A DNA stretch of 64,000 nucleotides from an uncultured Lachnospiraceae bacterium. GTDB lineage: Bacteria > Bacillota > Clostridia > Lachnospirales > Lachnospiraceae. The notes under the pieces are model-generated. The model saw nothing but the letters and a program-made list of their open reading frames with translations, was not told where the DNA came from and ran no database searches. Positions within the stretch are counted from its first letter, which is position 1. Every line of letters begins with the position of its first letter. Positions 45,916-54,492 of this stretch are shown in pieces. A program made the position numbers and the translations under genes. The stretch spans positions 48,240 to 112,239 of the forward strand of contig CATKXY010000008.1 in NCBI GenBank assembly GCA_949840915.1, read 5' to 3'.

Positions 45916-46827
45916 ATGAAGGAATATGCGACTTTATCATTGGAAACACATCTTTTCTTCGGAAGGATCATGAAGGAACACTCCTTTTTCCTACTCGCCG
46001 GATTCCCTGCGAAGGAAACAGAGCTTATTCGGCGCGCGGATCAGTTCCGGAAAGAATTTGAAGAAGGACTCAGAAGGACTGTAGAACTTGCGGACGGTAT
46101 CGTAAGTAAATCGGTTTTGAGATCCGGGGAGGTTGTGACGGAATTTACGGGGAAAGCGGAGTGCCAGACGAAAAACCTGACAGGGATTCCGATTGATACA
46201 AGGATTACAGAGGCAGAAGAACGGCTCCGTGCCGGCAGTTGTGGTATGGTGAACAGAGAAACCGCTTGTCAGGTAAGAATGCTGAATCGGCAGATGCTCA
46301 GAAGCTTGGACGGATTGATTTCCTTTAAGGAGGAGATCCTGAGAGAAGTGACAAGCTGCAGGCTTTATACAGCAAACTATCCGTTGCTGATCGAACACAT
46401 CCTGCGGGAAGCGAAACTGTATCGTCAGATAATTTTGGAACTTGCGCAGCAAGGGAGAATCACCGCACCGGATTTAAGAAATCTCGAAATATTCTGGAAC
46501 CGGATCATGATGGAACATGCACAGTTTATTCGGGGACTGTTAGACCCGACGGAATGTGAATTGATGAAAACGGCCGATGGATTTGCCGAAGATTATTGCC
46601 GTCTTTTGGAAGAGGCGAGAGAACAGGACAGAAGGGCGATGAATGCCCTGACCGCTAAGACGTTACAGACAACAAGGCAATATCAGCAGTTTAAAACAGC
46701 GGGAACGGAAGGGATTACAGGCTGTGAGATCCGCTCCGTCATTCTTCCGCTTTTGGCGGATCATGTACTCCGCGAAGCGAATCACTATCTGCGTATTCTG
46801 GAACATGCGCAGACAGGAAGGGATTAG
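45916..46827 (+). CDS. DUF2935 family protein
   Basis: A 303-aa soluble, all-helical protein made of two similar halves. Each half carries a FxxRIMxEH motif (FFGRIMKEHSFFL at about 14; FWNRIMMEHAQFI at about 194) and a later His-rich helix (IEHILREAKLY; ADHVLREANHYL). The repeated His/Glu pattern suggests two four-helix bundles that may bind metal. The family's function is unknown. The gene stands alone, with its own promoter and a strong terminator. Confidence 0.85.
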   Translation: MKEYATLSLETHLFFGRIMKEHSFFLLAGFPAKETELIRRADQFRKEFEEGLRRTVELADGIVSKSVLRSGEVVTEFTGKAECQTKNLTGIPIDTRITEAEERLRAGSCGMVNRETACQVRMLNRQMLRSLDGLISFKEEILREVTSCRLYTANYPLLIEHILREAKLYRQIILELAQQGRITAPDLRNLEIFWNRIMMEHAQFIRGLLDPTECELMKTADGFAEDYCRLLEEAREQDRRAMNALTAKTLQTTRQYQQFKTAGTEGITGCEIRSVILPLLADHVLREANHYLRILEHAQTGRD

Positions 46828-46939
46828 TATGGAATGATGCAGATATTCCCGGATGGGGAATGTCAGGACATTCCTTATTGAGCCGATACGGATTTCCAGC
46901 GTATGTGACAAATAGGGAAACTGAAAAAATGAATAAAAT

Positions 46940-46986
46940 CGAGCGAAAAGCGGTATATCGGTATGAGCTTTTCGCTCGTTTTTGTT
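46940..46986 (+). terminator. Rho-independent terminator after the DUF2935 gene
   Basis: CGAGCGAAAAGC and GCTTTTCGCTCG are a perfect 12-bp inverted repeat with a 15-base loop, followed by TTTTTGTTTG. Confidence 0.85.
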
Positions 46987-47055
46987 TGTACTCTGTCAGC
47001 CGGCGTTAATCCGGTTGCCGCTTTGGAAATTTTGTTATGATTTATTGTAATAGTG

Positions 47056-47085
47056 TTGTAATTAATATATATTATAAGATATAAT
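47056..47085 (+). promoter_or_regulatory. Probable promoter of the agr operon
   Basis: TTGTAA (47056-47061), an 18-base A+T-rich spacer and a perfect TATAAT (47080-47085) lie 79 bp before the preferred agrA start. Confidence 0.58.
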
Positions 47086-47163
47086 CAGACATACGGCAAA
47101 TGAAATAAGTTTGCGGAAATTATGCTGATATGACGGCAGGAAAAAGGCATTATGAGGTGTGAC

Positions 47164-47877
47164 ATGTATGACATAGGGGTATGTGACGATGGGGAAAATA
47201 TTTGCACCTCCATCGAGAATATGCTGCTGCGGTGTGCAGCGGAAAAAGAAATTCAGTTTAATATATTAATTTGGTACACAGGGGAGGGCTTGAGCGATTA
47301 TTTGACGCAGGGGGGCCATTTGGATATTCTGTTTCTTGACATTGAGTTATATAGAATGACGGGAATAGAGGTCGGCAGTTACATCAGAAACGGATTAGAT
47401 AATATGGGCCTGCAGATTATTTACATATCAGGAAAATCGTCCTATGCGCAGCAATTGTTTAAGACACAGCCCCTGGATTTTTTGATTAAACCGATTCTAC
47501 AGGAACAAATCAATAACACGATTGAAACTGCTGTCAGGATCCTAAAAAGGAAGAACGAGAGATTTGAATTTCAAATAGGCAAAGAGTACTATTATATACC
47601 CATGGGGGATATTGTCTTTTTTGAAAGTATGGGGAGAAAGGTAAGAATCATAACCTTGCAGCATACCTATGAGTTTTATGGCAGGCTGAAAGAGATCATT
47701 AAAAGACTGCCGGAGGATTTTATTTTTATTCACCAGTCTTATTTGATTAATAAGCAGTGTGTGTTCCGATATACCTATGAGATGGTGGAAATGGTGAATG
47801 GTATTGTTTTAGTGATCAGTCAGATAAAGAGGAAACAGGTTCGGGAAAGCCTTTTGAGGGAGAAGTACGATGTTTGA
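47164..47877 (+). CDS. agrA: LytTR-family response regulator (AgrA-like)
   Basis: Transcription factor of the quorum-sensing system. The 237-aa protein has a receiver domain (MYDIGVCDDGENIC; phospho-Asp59 in LFLDIEL; IIYISGKSSYA; LDFLIKPI) and a LytTR DNA-binding domain from about residue 135 (YYYIPMGDIVFFES, FIFIHQSYLINK). The preferred start at 47164 has GAGG 6 bases upstream and gives the normal MYDIG beginning; the ATG at 47152 is also open. It overlaps agrC by 8 bp. The operon order A-C-D-B differs from the staphylococcal B-D-C-A. Confidence 0.88.
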   Translation: MYDIGVCDDGENICTSIENMLLRCAAEKEIQFNILIWYTGEGLSDYLTQGGHLDILFLDIELYRMTGIEVGSYIRNGLDNMGLQIIYISGKSSYAQQLFKTQPLDFLIKPILQEQINNTIETAVRILKRKNERFEFQIGKEYYYIPMGDIVFFESMGRKVRIITLQHTYEFYGRLKEIIKRLPEDFIFIHQSYLINKQCVFRYTYEMVEMVNGIVLVISQIKRKQVRESLLREKYDV

Positions 47878-49132
47878 TTTTACGATAAGCGCGGTGACGA
47901 ATCTTTTCCGTATTTATTTGGTATATAGGTTTGCAGCCGCTTTTTCAGGAAAAACGATAAGGGAAAGATATAAAGCCGTTCTTGTATCTATATGTTTTTT
48001 TGCGGTTAATACGACCCTGTTCTGGGGATTTCACCTGGCTTGGATCAATATTGTCTGCAATCTGACAGGCATTGGTGTGATTGTCCGGTTATATACAAAA
48101 TCTTTCAAGACCAATGTATTTGTAACAAGCATTATCTATTTGATAAACATGGGATGCGATGTGGCAGGCACTCTACTGTTTATCAGTTATCATGACGGGC
48201 AGAGACACAGCCAGATTTATGCGGCAGTATCTGTTTTTTTGATCTTTATCTGTGAACTGTTGACAGAGAAGATTGTGACGAATCAGAAAAACATGGAGGA
48301 CGCCCCTGATTTTCCTCTGATCGTCGTGCCTTTGAGCAGTGTTGCCGTCATCTGTCTCTTAATTTATTCGGGAACTTGTGAGGAGATGGGAATTGCGATA
48401 GTGGCTATCGGATTGCTGATAGTCAATTTTTTTATGTTGTACCTGTATAATCTTTTGCTGCACTCTATTTCACAAAAATATGAGGCGGAAATACTTCGGC
48501 AAAAAGTACGGGTATATGCAAATCAGCTTGACACAATTCTGCAGAGTGAAGAAAAAGTCAAGGCTTTAAAACATGATATGAAACATCATATGAATGAGAT
48601 AAGATTACTCGCCAATAAGTCCAATATGACGGAAATCAATAACTATATAGATCAAATGGATGCATTTATAGATAATCCGAAAGAGATTATTGCTTCCGGT
48701 AATATTGAGATTGACAGTATTTTGAATTATATGCTGCAGAGAGCGAAGGAGGAGCTGGAAACAGTCAGAGTCAAAGTGATGCTGCCGGAGGATGTAACGC
48801 ATTCTTTTGATATCAATGTCCTGCTGGGCAATCTGTTGGAAAACGCTATAGAAGCAGCAGGGCAGACAGATAAAAAGTATCTGAGCGTTTACGTTGTATT
48901 ATCGAGAGGTGTGATGGATATTCAGATTGAAAACAGTTTTTTAGCCGTAAAGGATGTTCAGATAGACGGACACAGGACATTTCTGACAACGAAAAAGGAA
49001 AAAGAGAGACATGGTATCGGTTTAAACAATGTTAAGAAAATTGTGGAATCTTATAGCGGCGATATGAAGGTGGAGACACGAGATGATATTTTTAGTGTGA
49101 GACTGATCTTATATATGAAGGATGACTTTTGA
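47870..49132 (+). CDS. agrC: AgrC-like sensor histidine kinase (GHKL type)
   Basis: Membrane receptor for the autoinducing peptide. The 420-aa protein has about six to seven N-terminal membrane helices (residues 1-205) and a coiled signalling helix. The dimerisation box is KALKHDMKHHMNEI, with the likely phospho-His at 235. A GHKL ATPase domain follows, with N box NLLENAIEAA (about 325) and G box HGIGLNNVKKIVE (about 383). The start lies 8 bp inside agrA, showing coupled translation. The agrD peptide gene follows within 90 bp, so receptor and ligand are linked. The pairing is inferred from gene order and family. Confidence 0.88.
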   Translation: MFDFTISAVTNLFRIYLVYRFAAAFSGKTIRERYKAVLVSICFFAVNTTLFWGFHLAWINIVCNLTGIGVIVRLYTKSFKTNVFVTSIIYLINMGCDVAGTLLFISYHDGQRHSQIYAAVSVFLIFICELLTEKIVTNQKNMEDAPDFPLIVVPLSSVAVICLLIYSGTCEEMGIAIVAIGLLIVNFFMLYLYNLLLHSISQKYEAEILRQKVRVYANQLDTILQSEEKVKALKHDMKHHMNEIRLLANKSNMTEINNYIDQMDAFIDNPKEIIASGNIEIDSILNYMLQRAKEELETVRVKVMLPEDVTHSFDINVLLGNLLENAIEAAGQTDKKYLSVYVVLSRGVMDIQIENSFLAVKDVQIDGHRTFLTTKKEKERHGIGLNNVKKIVESYSGDMKVETRDDIFSVRLILYMKDDF

Positions 49133-49221
49133 TTAATACAAGAATATATAGCAATTATGACAAGAAACGGCACAAGGGGTCGTTTTATGATACAGTCTTT
49201 CCAGAAAGGAGGGATTGTGTT

Positions 49222-49365
49222 ATGCAGAGAATTACAAGAATTGTAAAGAAGACCATTGTAAATATGGCAAAAAGATCTGCTGTTGTAGAGGCGAATACAA
49301 CATGCCCCTGTATTAACTTTCAACCTAAGGAGCCGCAGAGTGTAAAGAAACTGCGTAAGTTTTGA
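49222..49365 (+). CDS. agrD: AgrD-like cyclic lactone autoinducer precursor peptide
   Basis: A 47-aa precursor of a secreted thiolactone signal peptide. Residues 1-22 form a basic amphipathic helix (MQRITRIVKKTIVNMAKRS) that would lie on the membrane. The core is Asn25-Thr-Thr-Cys28-Pro-Cys30-Ile-Asn-Phe33, followed by the conserved recognition tail QPKEPQSVKKLRKF. The lined-up Cys28, five residues before the QP pair, is the expected thiolactone Cys, so the ring would be Cys28 to Asn32 or Phe33. A second Cys30 inside the ring is unusual. The ATG has AAAGGAGGG 8 bases upstream, one of the strongest sites in the window. The longer frame from 49129 is not needed. The stop overlaps the agrB TTG start. 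Confidence 0.87.
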   Translation: MQRITRIVKKTIVNMAKRSAVVEANTTCPCINFQPKEPQSVKKLRKF

Positions 49366-49946
49366 GGCTGACAGACCGCCTGACAAACTCTTTATTCTGT
49401 GAGGGAATCATCTCGGATGAAGATAAGGAAATCGTTCGTTTTGGCCTTGAGAGTATGGAGGGAAATTTGTTGGGCATCCTTTTGACGTTGACCGTCGGAA
49501 TGCTCTTCGGACATATTTTAGACGCATTGCTTTTGTGGCTTTGTCTGTTTCCGCTGAGAAAAAATGCGGGAGGATTTCATGCCTCAACCAGAGCGAAATG
49601 CCTGTTTATATCTGCGGGGATATTGTTAACAGCTTTTGCGGTTTTTGCGGCGGCCGAACATACGATGGCATTTTACGCGATAGCAGCCATAGTGTCCGGA
49701 TGTATGATATGGACGCTGGCTCCTGTCGGCAATCCGTCCAAGGAATTGGATGAGCTTGAATACAGAGAGTACCGCAGGAGGAGCAGAAGGATCCTGGCGG
49801 CAGAGGGAGCGGCCTATTTTCTGGCAGTGTGCTTTCAGTGGTACATTTTACTGCGAAGCATCGGGATGACGTTCTTTATTGTCAGCATATCATTAATTAT
49901 GGGAGTGGTAAATTCCCGGAGAGATTGCGGTTATAAAAAAGGGTGA
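49362..49946 (+). CDS. agrB: AgrB-like peptide-processing membrane protease
   Basis: Cleaves and cyclises the AgrD precursor in the membrane. The 194-aa protein has about five to six membrane segments. The catalytic His73 and Cys80 lie in LRKNAGGFHASTRAKC; their spacing of seven equals that of S. aureus AgrB His77/Cys84. The N-terminus (LTDRLTNSLFCEGIISDEDKEIVRFG) is normal for the family only if translation starts at TTG 49362, which shares TTGA with the agrD stop. No good ribosome binding site is seen, so termination-reinitiation from agrD is likely. That would tie the amount of enzyme to its substrate. Confidence 0.9.
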   Translation: MRLTDRLTNSLFCEGIISDEDKEIVRFGLESMEGNLLGILLTLTVGMLFGHILDALLLWLCLFPLRKNAGGFHASTRAKCLFISAGILLTAFAVFAAAEHTMAFYAIAAIVSGCMIWTLAPVGNPSKELDELEYREYRRRSRRILAAEGAAYFLAVCFQWYILLRSIGMTFFIVSISLIMGVVNSRRDCGYKKG

Positions 49947-49996
49947 GACAGAACTTCGGCTATATTGGGTGAGTATTTACGAAGGGAGAAAAACAT

Positions 49997-50359
49997 ATGA
50001 AACGATTTAAAAGATTTCTTGTATCATTATTGGCAATGGCAGTGCTGTGCGGCACATCAGTGGTGTATGTAAGTGCGGCCGAGCATCAGACAAAGAGCGC
50101 CAGAGCAAATATTTATCAGGATGCTCAGAGCGGCGATGCCAGCGTTACGTTTACATTCAGCTACTCTGACGGAAACAGCGTAAAGCTTGTCGGCGCTACA
50201 AACAACAGCAGAGACAAGTATAATATGCCGAATGCGGCTACTGCTTCTTTCTCGGGTGATAGATGTTATGCATCCGTAGTATTGGTAAACAAAGCGACCA
50301 ATGCTAAAGTTACACTTAGGGCATGGTGTGATATCTATGGAGAATCAGGCACCTATTGA
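49997..50359 (+). CDS. Small secreted protein of the agr locus, unknown
   Basis: I do not recognise a family. The 120-aa precursor has a clear signal peptide (basic MKRFKRF, hydrophobic core, cleavage after VSA near residue 27), leaving about 93 residues. The mature part is rich in Ser, Thr, Asn and beta-strand patterns (ASVTFTFSYSDGNSVKLVGA), with two cysteines (about residues 90 and 111) that could form one disulfide. The ribosome binding site is GAAGGGAG. It follows agrB by 50 bp and a hairpin follows it, so it is likely part of the agr transcript. It could be an effector of the circuit, an adhesin-like protein or a bacteriocin-like product. Confidence 0.7.
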   Translation: MKRFKRFLVSLLAMAVLCGTSVVYVSAAEHQTKSARANIYQDAQSGDASVTFTFSYSDGNSVKLVGATNNSRDKYNMPNAATASFSGDRCYASVVLVNKATNAKVTLRAWCDIYGESGTY

Positions 50360-50424
50360 TCTGTTTGTTCGTACAGACAGGTAATCAACAATAAACTTAG
50401 ATTCACTCAATACAGCCATATGGA

Positions 50425-50460
50425 GCAGAGCAACATAATCTTATGTGTTGCTCTGCATTT
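50425..50460 (+). terminator. Stem-loop (weak terminator) after the small secreted protein gene
   Basis: GCAGAGCAACA and TGTTGCTCTGC are a perfect 11-bp inverted repeat with a 10-base loop, followed by ATTTATC. The T-run is poor, so read-through into the lipoprotein gene is possible. Confidence 0.6.
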
Positions 50461-50487
50461 ATCGGAATCAGAAAAGGAGAAAACCGG

Positions 50488-52596
50488 GTGCGGAAACGAA
50501 ATTACTTAGTATTGATCAGTCTGTCCGTCGTCTTTACGGCAATCATTCTGTGTGCCTGCGGTAAGGGAGAACGAGAGGAAATCCCGGAAAAAATTTTCGG
50601 TACGGATTATTCGCAGGAGAAAGAATTCCCGTCGCTCGTTCAGGTGGTCTGCGATTCAGACGGCGCATGGATCATTACCGCCGCAAAGCGGGATCCCATC
50701 TGCCGCTGGAACCCGCAGAAGCCGGGAACCGGGACAGAGCAGATCGAGTGGCAGTCAGACGGAAAATATGACCTTGTGAACATTGCAGAGCGGCAGGGGA
50801 CGCTGTATGTGGAGACGAGGAACCGGGAGGATGACAGCTTTGAGATCCGCAAACTGCGCACAGGAGGAACATGGAGTGCCGTCATGTCTGTCAGGGTGGA
50901 GAACCGGGAAGATTATGCCGTCATGGGAACCGGATTTTTTGTGGATAAAAGTGAAAATGTATACCTGGCCGGTGGGGATGAGGTCACGCGCTTCAGCGGG
51001 GAAGGGCAGCAGAGTGGTTCCTGGAAGCTGCGGGGCAAGGTCTGCCTGTGGTTAGAAAACGACAGCGGGCAGGTGGAATGTGTGACGGCAGCGGCGGACG
51101 GGATCGCCTTGTATGGGCTGACGGAGACCGGAGCGGAGGAGAAGTGGACAATACAGACATCCACTCAAAGAGTCTGCGGCGTTTGCACCGGCAGCGGGGA
51201 GAAGCTGTGCCTGGCAGCGGATCTGGAGCTGCTGTTTGTGGATCGCGAAACCGGAAGCCTGCTGGCCAAAACCGATACGATGAAGATGGGAGTCTCCTCT
51301 GTTCTGGCCGGATATTATGATGAGACGGCCGGGACAATGCTGCTGTACGGATCATCCGGGAGCGGAGCGGAGGGACTGAAGTACAGTCAGCTAAGAGAGA
51401 GAGAAACATCCGAAGAACAGAGGACAGAGCTTGTATATGGAATGGTGGGAGGCGTGAATAACGGCGATTCTTCCAGTATATGGAAGGCCATCACAGCGTT
51501 TAATCAGACCAGCCGGGACTATTATGTGACAATTAAAAACTATGACAACAATGTTGACCGGCTGCACACGGATATGGCGGCCGGAAACGGGCCGGATATC
51601 ATAGACATGACCTATACCGAATATTATGAATCCTATGCGGCAAACGGTTATCTTGAGGATTTGTCCCCTTTTCTGGAGCAATCGCAGTACAAGGATGACA
51701 TTATATGGAATATTCTGGACACATACAGGATAGATGGCGGTTTATACCTCTTTACTCCGCAGGTTCAACTGAGTGGGACTGCGATACATCCGGAGTATGA
51801 GAGTGCCGTGCAAGAATGGAACATGGAGGCTTTTTTGAATCTGGTTGAGCAAAATCAGTGGAATCGGTTTCTGATCGGGGGACTGCCGGGTGATCCGGAG
51901 GCATTGCTGCTTTTTCTGCTGAAGGGCAGTCAGGAGGAGTTTATTGACAGGGAGCAGTGTAAAGCTTTTTTTGATACGGAAGAGTTTGTGAGTATGCTGG
52001 AGCTGTGCAGGGAATATGCGGAGGCAGACTGGCCGGATATAGAGGAATGGACTGCGGAGGAGAGACGACATCACACCTTATGTCAGGAAGTGCTGTTTGG
52101 ATCCGGTTTCATTGATTATTTACATTATGCAGGCGTATATGGCAGAGAGTATCCTGTCTATGGATATCCCGCGTTTTCCGGGCAGGTGTATGAGGTTATT
52201 TCCTGCTCCGACAGCTGTGCTATTTATTCCGGCAGCGATCGGAAGGAAGGCGCCTGGGAATTTATAGAGAGTCTGCTGTTGGAATCAAACCAAAAGTACA
52301 GCGGCATCACTAACCCCGGATTTCCCGTCCGCCGCTCCGTTCTGGAGGATCTGGAGGAAGAGTCTAAGAGTATGGAATTAAGATCGGGAGGGGAGATGCT
52401 GACAATAACGGATACAGAAATCGCAATTCTGGAGGATATCCTTATCAACGGCAGACTGTGCAGCGGATTGCTTGATCCGGATATCCGGTCGGTGATTCAG
52501 GAGGAGACAGCCGCGTATTTTGCCGGAGATAAGGATGCGTGGGACGTGGCACATATCATACAGAGCAGGGTGGAGATCATTCTTCAGGTCAGGTGA
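50488..52596 (+). CDS. Lipoprotein with propeller-like N-half and solute-binding C-half
   Basis: A 702-aa surface lipoprotein. Its signal ends in the lipobox Leu-Cys-Ala-Cys (residues about 22-25), the last Cys being the lipidated one. Residues about 45-310 show repeated short strands with WI/VY and GxxL spacing, like a WD40/NHL-type beta-propeller (GAWIITAAKRDPICRW, LYVETRNREDDSFEIRKL). From about 325 the protein resembles a family-1 extracellular solute-binding protein (AITAFNQTSRDYYVTIKNYD, MAAGNGPDIIDM, YAANGYLEDLSPFLEQ, IYSGSDRKEGAWEFIESLL). The GTG at 50488 lies 9 bases after AAAGGAG. No permease or ATPase is nearby, so uptake is doubtful; a sensory or binding role beside agr is inference. 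Confidence 0.72.
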   Translation: MRKRNYLVLISLSVVFTAIILCACGKGEREEIPEKIFGTDYSQEKEFPSLVQVVCDSDGAWIITAAKRDPICRWNPQKPGTGTEQIEWQSDGKYDLVNIAERQGTLYVETRNREDDSFEIRKLRTGGTWSAVMSVRVENREDYAVMGTGFFVDKSENVYLAGGDEVTRFSGEGQQSGSWKLRGKVCLWLENDSGQVECVTAAADGIALYGLTETGAEEKWTIQTSTQRVCGVCTGSGEKLCLAADLELLFVDRETGSLLAKTDTMKMGVSSVLAGYYDETAGTMLLYGSSGSGAEGLKYSQLRERETSEEQRTELVYGMVGGVNNGDSSSIWKAITAFNQTSRDYYVTIKNYDNNVDRLHTDMAAGNGPDIIDMTYTEYYESYAANGYLEDLSPFLEQSQYKDDIIWNILDTYRIDGGLYLFTPQVQLSGTAIHPEYESAVQEWNMEAFLNLVEQNQWNRFLIGGLPGDPEALLLFLLKGSQEEFIDREQCKAFFDTEEFVSMLELCREYAEADWPDIEEWTAEERRHHTLCQEVLFGSGFIDYLHYAGVYGREYPVYGYPAFSGQVYEVISCSDSCAIYSGSDRKEGAWEFIESLLLESNQKYSGITNPGFPVRRSVLEDLEEESKSMELRSGGEMLTITDTEIAILEDILINGRLCSGLLDPDIRSVIQEETAAYFAGDKDAWDVAHIIQSRVEIILQVR

Positions 52597-52681
52597 TACT
52601 TCTCCCGGGAAAGGCCGCTAATATTTTCACCGCGTCGCGGGTAGTTACATATATTAATCAAAATGCGGATTTGGTGGCTTT

Positions 52682-54397
52682 ATGGACTGCAGGGATAAAA
52701 TCCTTTCCAACAATTTTTATGACATTATTACGGATTATCCGCTGAGACTGTTGGACACGGCGGACTATGATCTGTGTTATACGGAAGTGAGTGACGGGTT
52801 TCATGTTCTCTACATCAACAGTGTGGGGCTGCCCAAGCTGTTAGACAATCTCTATGACTATCGAAATATACCTAAGTTATACGGACTGATGCAGGACACG
52901 GGGGCGGCTCCGGGCTTTAACCCCAATAATTTAATTGCCAGCGGCATTACCCAGGTGCAGAGCGCGCCTCTGAATCTGACGGGCAGAGGCGTGATCTTAT
53001 GCTTTATTGACACCGGAATAGACTATACCAACGAAGTGTTTCGGGATGCCAACGGAGACAGTCGCATCCTGGCTATATGGGATCAGACCATACAGGACGG
53101 GACGCCGCCGGAGGGATTTCTCTACGGGAGCGAGTACACAAGGGAGGACATCAACCGTGCCCTGCAGGAGGAGGATCCTTATTCCGTCGTTCCGTCAAAG
53201 GATGAGATCGGCCATGGCAGCTCCATGGCGGGAGTGGCCGCCGGGAGCAGGCTGGGCGGAGGTTATATTTATCAGGGTGCGGCTCCCGACGCCGATATCG
53301 TGGTGGTAAAGCTCAAAGAGTGTAAGCCCTATCTCAGAGATTTTTATCTGGTGCCGGAGGGAGTTCCGGCTTATCAGGAAAACGATCTGATGCTTGCCGT
53401 GAAATATGCGGATTCTTTTACGCAGGTATTCCGGCGGCCTGTGGTGATCTGTCTGGGAGTGGGAACCAATATGGGAGATCATATGGGGAGTTCCTTTTTC
53501 TCCCGCTATCTGAACGTCGTAGGCTTAAAACGCAGCAGAGCCATCGTGGTATGCGGCGGCAACGAGGGTAACGCGTCCCATCACTACAGAGGAATGCTGC
53601 CTGCACGTTCCGACGCTTCGGCCAGCAGCGTGGATGTGGAGATCCGGGTGGATGCGGAGGCAAAGGGATTTTACATGGAATTGTGGGGAAATACGCCGGA
53701 TGTCTTTAATGTAGGTATCAGAACGCCCGGCGGGGAGAGTATAGCTCCCGTGCGGCTGGGAGTACATCAGAGCATCACCTATGGTTTCGTCTATGAAAAG
53801 AGCCGGGTCACAATAGACGGAACGCTGGTGGAACAGACATCGGGGGAGCAGCTGATCCGGTTCCGGGTGGAGGATCCCACCCCGGGTATCTGGACCTTCC
53901 GGGTCAATGCCGTGGGAGAAGTACACAATGGAGAGTTCAATATATGGCTGCCAATCACGGATTTTATGAATGCAGAAATCTATTTTCTGGAGCCCAATCC
54001 TTATACCACTCTGACAGAGCCCGCCATGGCGTCGGATATTATCAGCGTTACCGCTTACAATTCCGAGAATAACAGCTTCTATACGGAATCCGGCAGAGGA
54101 TTTAACCGGATGGGAGTCACCTGTCCCGATTTTGCGGCGCCGGGTGTCAATGTGTCCACGATCTTCGGTAAATCCACCGGAACCAGTCTGGCCTCGTGTA
54201 TTGCGGCGGGAGCGGTGGCCCAGTTCATGCAGTGGGCCGTGGTGGAGAGACATAATATCAACGCGGAGAGCAGAGAGGTGAAGAATTATTTTATCAGAGG
54301 TGCGTCCAGGGACGCCTCCCTGAACTATCCGAACAGGGAATTTGGCTTTGGACGTTTAAATATCGCGGGGGTGTTTGACGCCATGATCGGAGTGTGA
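52682..54397 (+). CDS. S8 subtilisin-family peptidase, Csp-like
   Basis: A 571-aa serine protease of the clostridial CspB-like subgroup. The triad is complete: Asp in CFIDTGID (about residue 104), His in GHGSSMAGVAAG (about 179) and Ser in GTSLASCIAAG (about 500). A large insert of about 130 residues (roughly 310-440) between the oxyanion region and the Ser motif fits the jelly-roll domain of Csp proteases. There is no signal peptide and only a short N-terminal prodomain-like region (1-90). The start is uncertain, as the site before 52682 is weak. Csp relatives process the cortex hydrolase during spore germination, but many Lachnospiraceae have extra copies of unknown role. Confidence 0.9.
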   Translation: MDCRDKILSNNFYDIITDYPLRLLDTADYDLCYTEVSDGFHVLYINSVGLPKLLDNLYDYRNIPKLYGLMQDTGAAPGFNPNNLIASGITQVQSAPLNLTGRGVILCFIDTGIDYTNEVFRDANGDSRILAIWDQTIQDGTPPEGFLYGSEYTREDINRALQEEDPYSVVPSKDEIGHGSSMAGVAAGSRLGGGYIYQGAAPDADIVVVKLKECKPYLRDFYLVPEGVPAYQENDLMLAVKYADSFTQVFRRPVVICLGVGTNMGDHMGSSFFSRYLNVVGLKRSRAIVVCGGNEGNASHHYRGMLPARSDASASSVDVEIRVDAEAKGFYMELWGNTPDVFNVGIRTPGGESIAPVRLGVHQSITYGFVYEKSRVTIDGTLVEQTSGEQLIRFRVEDPTPGIWTFRVNAVGEVHNGEFNIWLPITDFMNAEIYFLEPNPYTTLTEPAMASDIISVTAYNSENNSFYTESGRGFNRMGVTCPDFAAPGVNVSTIFGKSTGTSLASCIAAGAVAQFMQWAVVERHNINAESREVKNYFIRGASRDASLNYPNREFGFGRLNIAGVFDAMIGV

Positions 54398-54439
54398 AAT
54401 AAAAGATTCCGGCCTGCCGCTGCGGCATTTTATCAGGAG

Positions 54440-54468
54440 GCCTGTGGGCATGAACCCGCAGGCTTTTT
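54440..54468 (+). terminator. Rho-independent terminator after the subtilase gene
   Basis: GCCTGTGGG and CCCGCAGGC (one T-G wobble) around a CATGAA-like loop, followed by five T. It separates the subtilase from the deacetylase gene. Confidence 0.82.
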
Positions 54469-54492
54469 CATATATTGTACCAAAACGTATCT

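Larger units (their letters stand above)
46828..47163. other. Intergenic region between DUF2935 and agr locus
   Basis: About 336 bp without a supported gene. It holds the terminator of the DUF2935 gene (46940-46986) and the probable agr promoter (47056-47085). The rest is A+T-rich; I see no obvious AgrA-type pair of direct repeats. Confidence 0.6.

Noticed and set aside
47000..47150. AgrA-type direct repeats upstream of the agr promoter
   Set aside because: No pair of matching 9-base repeats with 12-13-base spacing could be found by eye.
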